Shown here: positions 13,921 to 13,933 of the stretch, one piece after another
Numbering within the stretch: position 1 is the stretch's first letter
How the letters are laid out: each line of letters starts with the position of its first letter
Source: Patescibacteria group bacterium
GTDB lineage: Bacteria > Patescibacteriota > Minisyncoccia > Phycocordibacterales > JAGLOS01
Assembly (NCBI GenBank): GCA_018814635.1
Contig: JAHIYV010000038.1
Span: 1-13,933, forward strand
Direction of reading: 5' to 3'
Length of the DNA: 13,933 bases
Position numbers and translations under genes: made by a program
Notes under the pieces: generated by a model
Databases searched by the model: none
The model's input: only the letters and a program-made list of their open reading frames with translations
What the model was told of the DNA's origin: nothing

Positions 13921-13933
13921 AAATCTGGATTTA

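Noticed and set aside
13357..13933. tRNA, tmRNA, SRP RNA or known riboswitch in the right-edge gap
   Set aside because: I looked for TTCGA-type T-loops, CCA ends and characteristic core motifs on both strands and found none; only hairpins and AT-rich sequence.

Overview
The window is AT-rich (roughly one third G+C by eye). Every confident gene lies on the minus strand, so transcription runs from high to low coordinates. The small RpoB without large lineage-specific insertions, the tailed S16 and KhpA-type proteins, the baseplate-J-like membrane protein beside an FtsA-like ATPase, the sparse Shine-Dalgarno sequences and the abundant intergenic hairpins together suggest a Candidate Phyla Radiation (Patescibacteria) bacterium, perhaps Parcubacteria. 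That placement is inference, since no marker tree can be run here. No in-frame TGA interrupts the genes, so I see no sign of the UGA=Gly code of Gracilibacteria/SR1.

Layout in transcription order. (1) 13933-13357: a gene-free right edge with a 180-bp inverted-repeat element resembling a MITE, a near-perfect 37-bp palindrome, a good sigma70-type promoter and a leader with a GC-rich hairpin. (2) 13356-12148: a YgjP-like zinc metallopeptidase followed 9 nt later by rpsP (bS16, long charged tail). (3) 12143-11589: a promoter beside two 13-bp direct repeats, a roughly 105-nt leader and a KhpA-type KH protein with a Ser/Pro tail, ended by a strong hairpin terminator. (4) 11530-10298: an FtsA/PilM-like actin-fold ATPase whose promoter overlaps that terminator and predicts a leaderless mRNA. 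(5) 10227-7446: a single-pass membrane protein with a baseplate-J-like exterior segment, then glyA and a palindromic terminator. (6) 7445-6715: a decayed transposase start on the plus strand, several hairpins, and the rpoB promoter with a leader of about 195 nt that can fold as an attenuator. (7) 6714-1: rpoB and rpoC separated by one nucleotide; rpoC runs off the left edge close to its C-terminus.

The genes are mostly housekeeping: RNA polymerase beta and beta', one-carbon metabolism, small-subunit ribosomal protein and RNA binding. The least explained are the FtsA-like ATPase and the adjacent baseplate-J-like membrane protein, which could be the cytoplasmic and exterior parts of one envelope system. 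The most informative non-coding features are the putative rpoBC attenuator, the terminator/promoter overlap at 11502-11565, and a family of palindromes shared by the rpoB leader and the transposase remnant. I did not find a clear, complete, previously undescribed multi-gene system.
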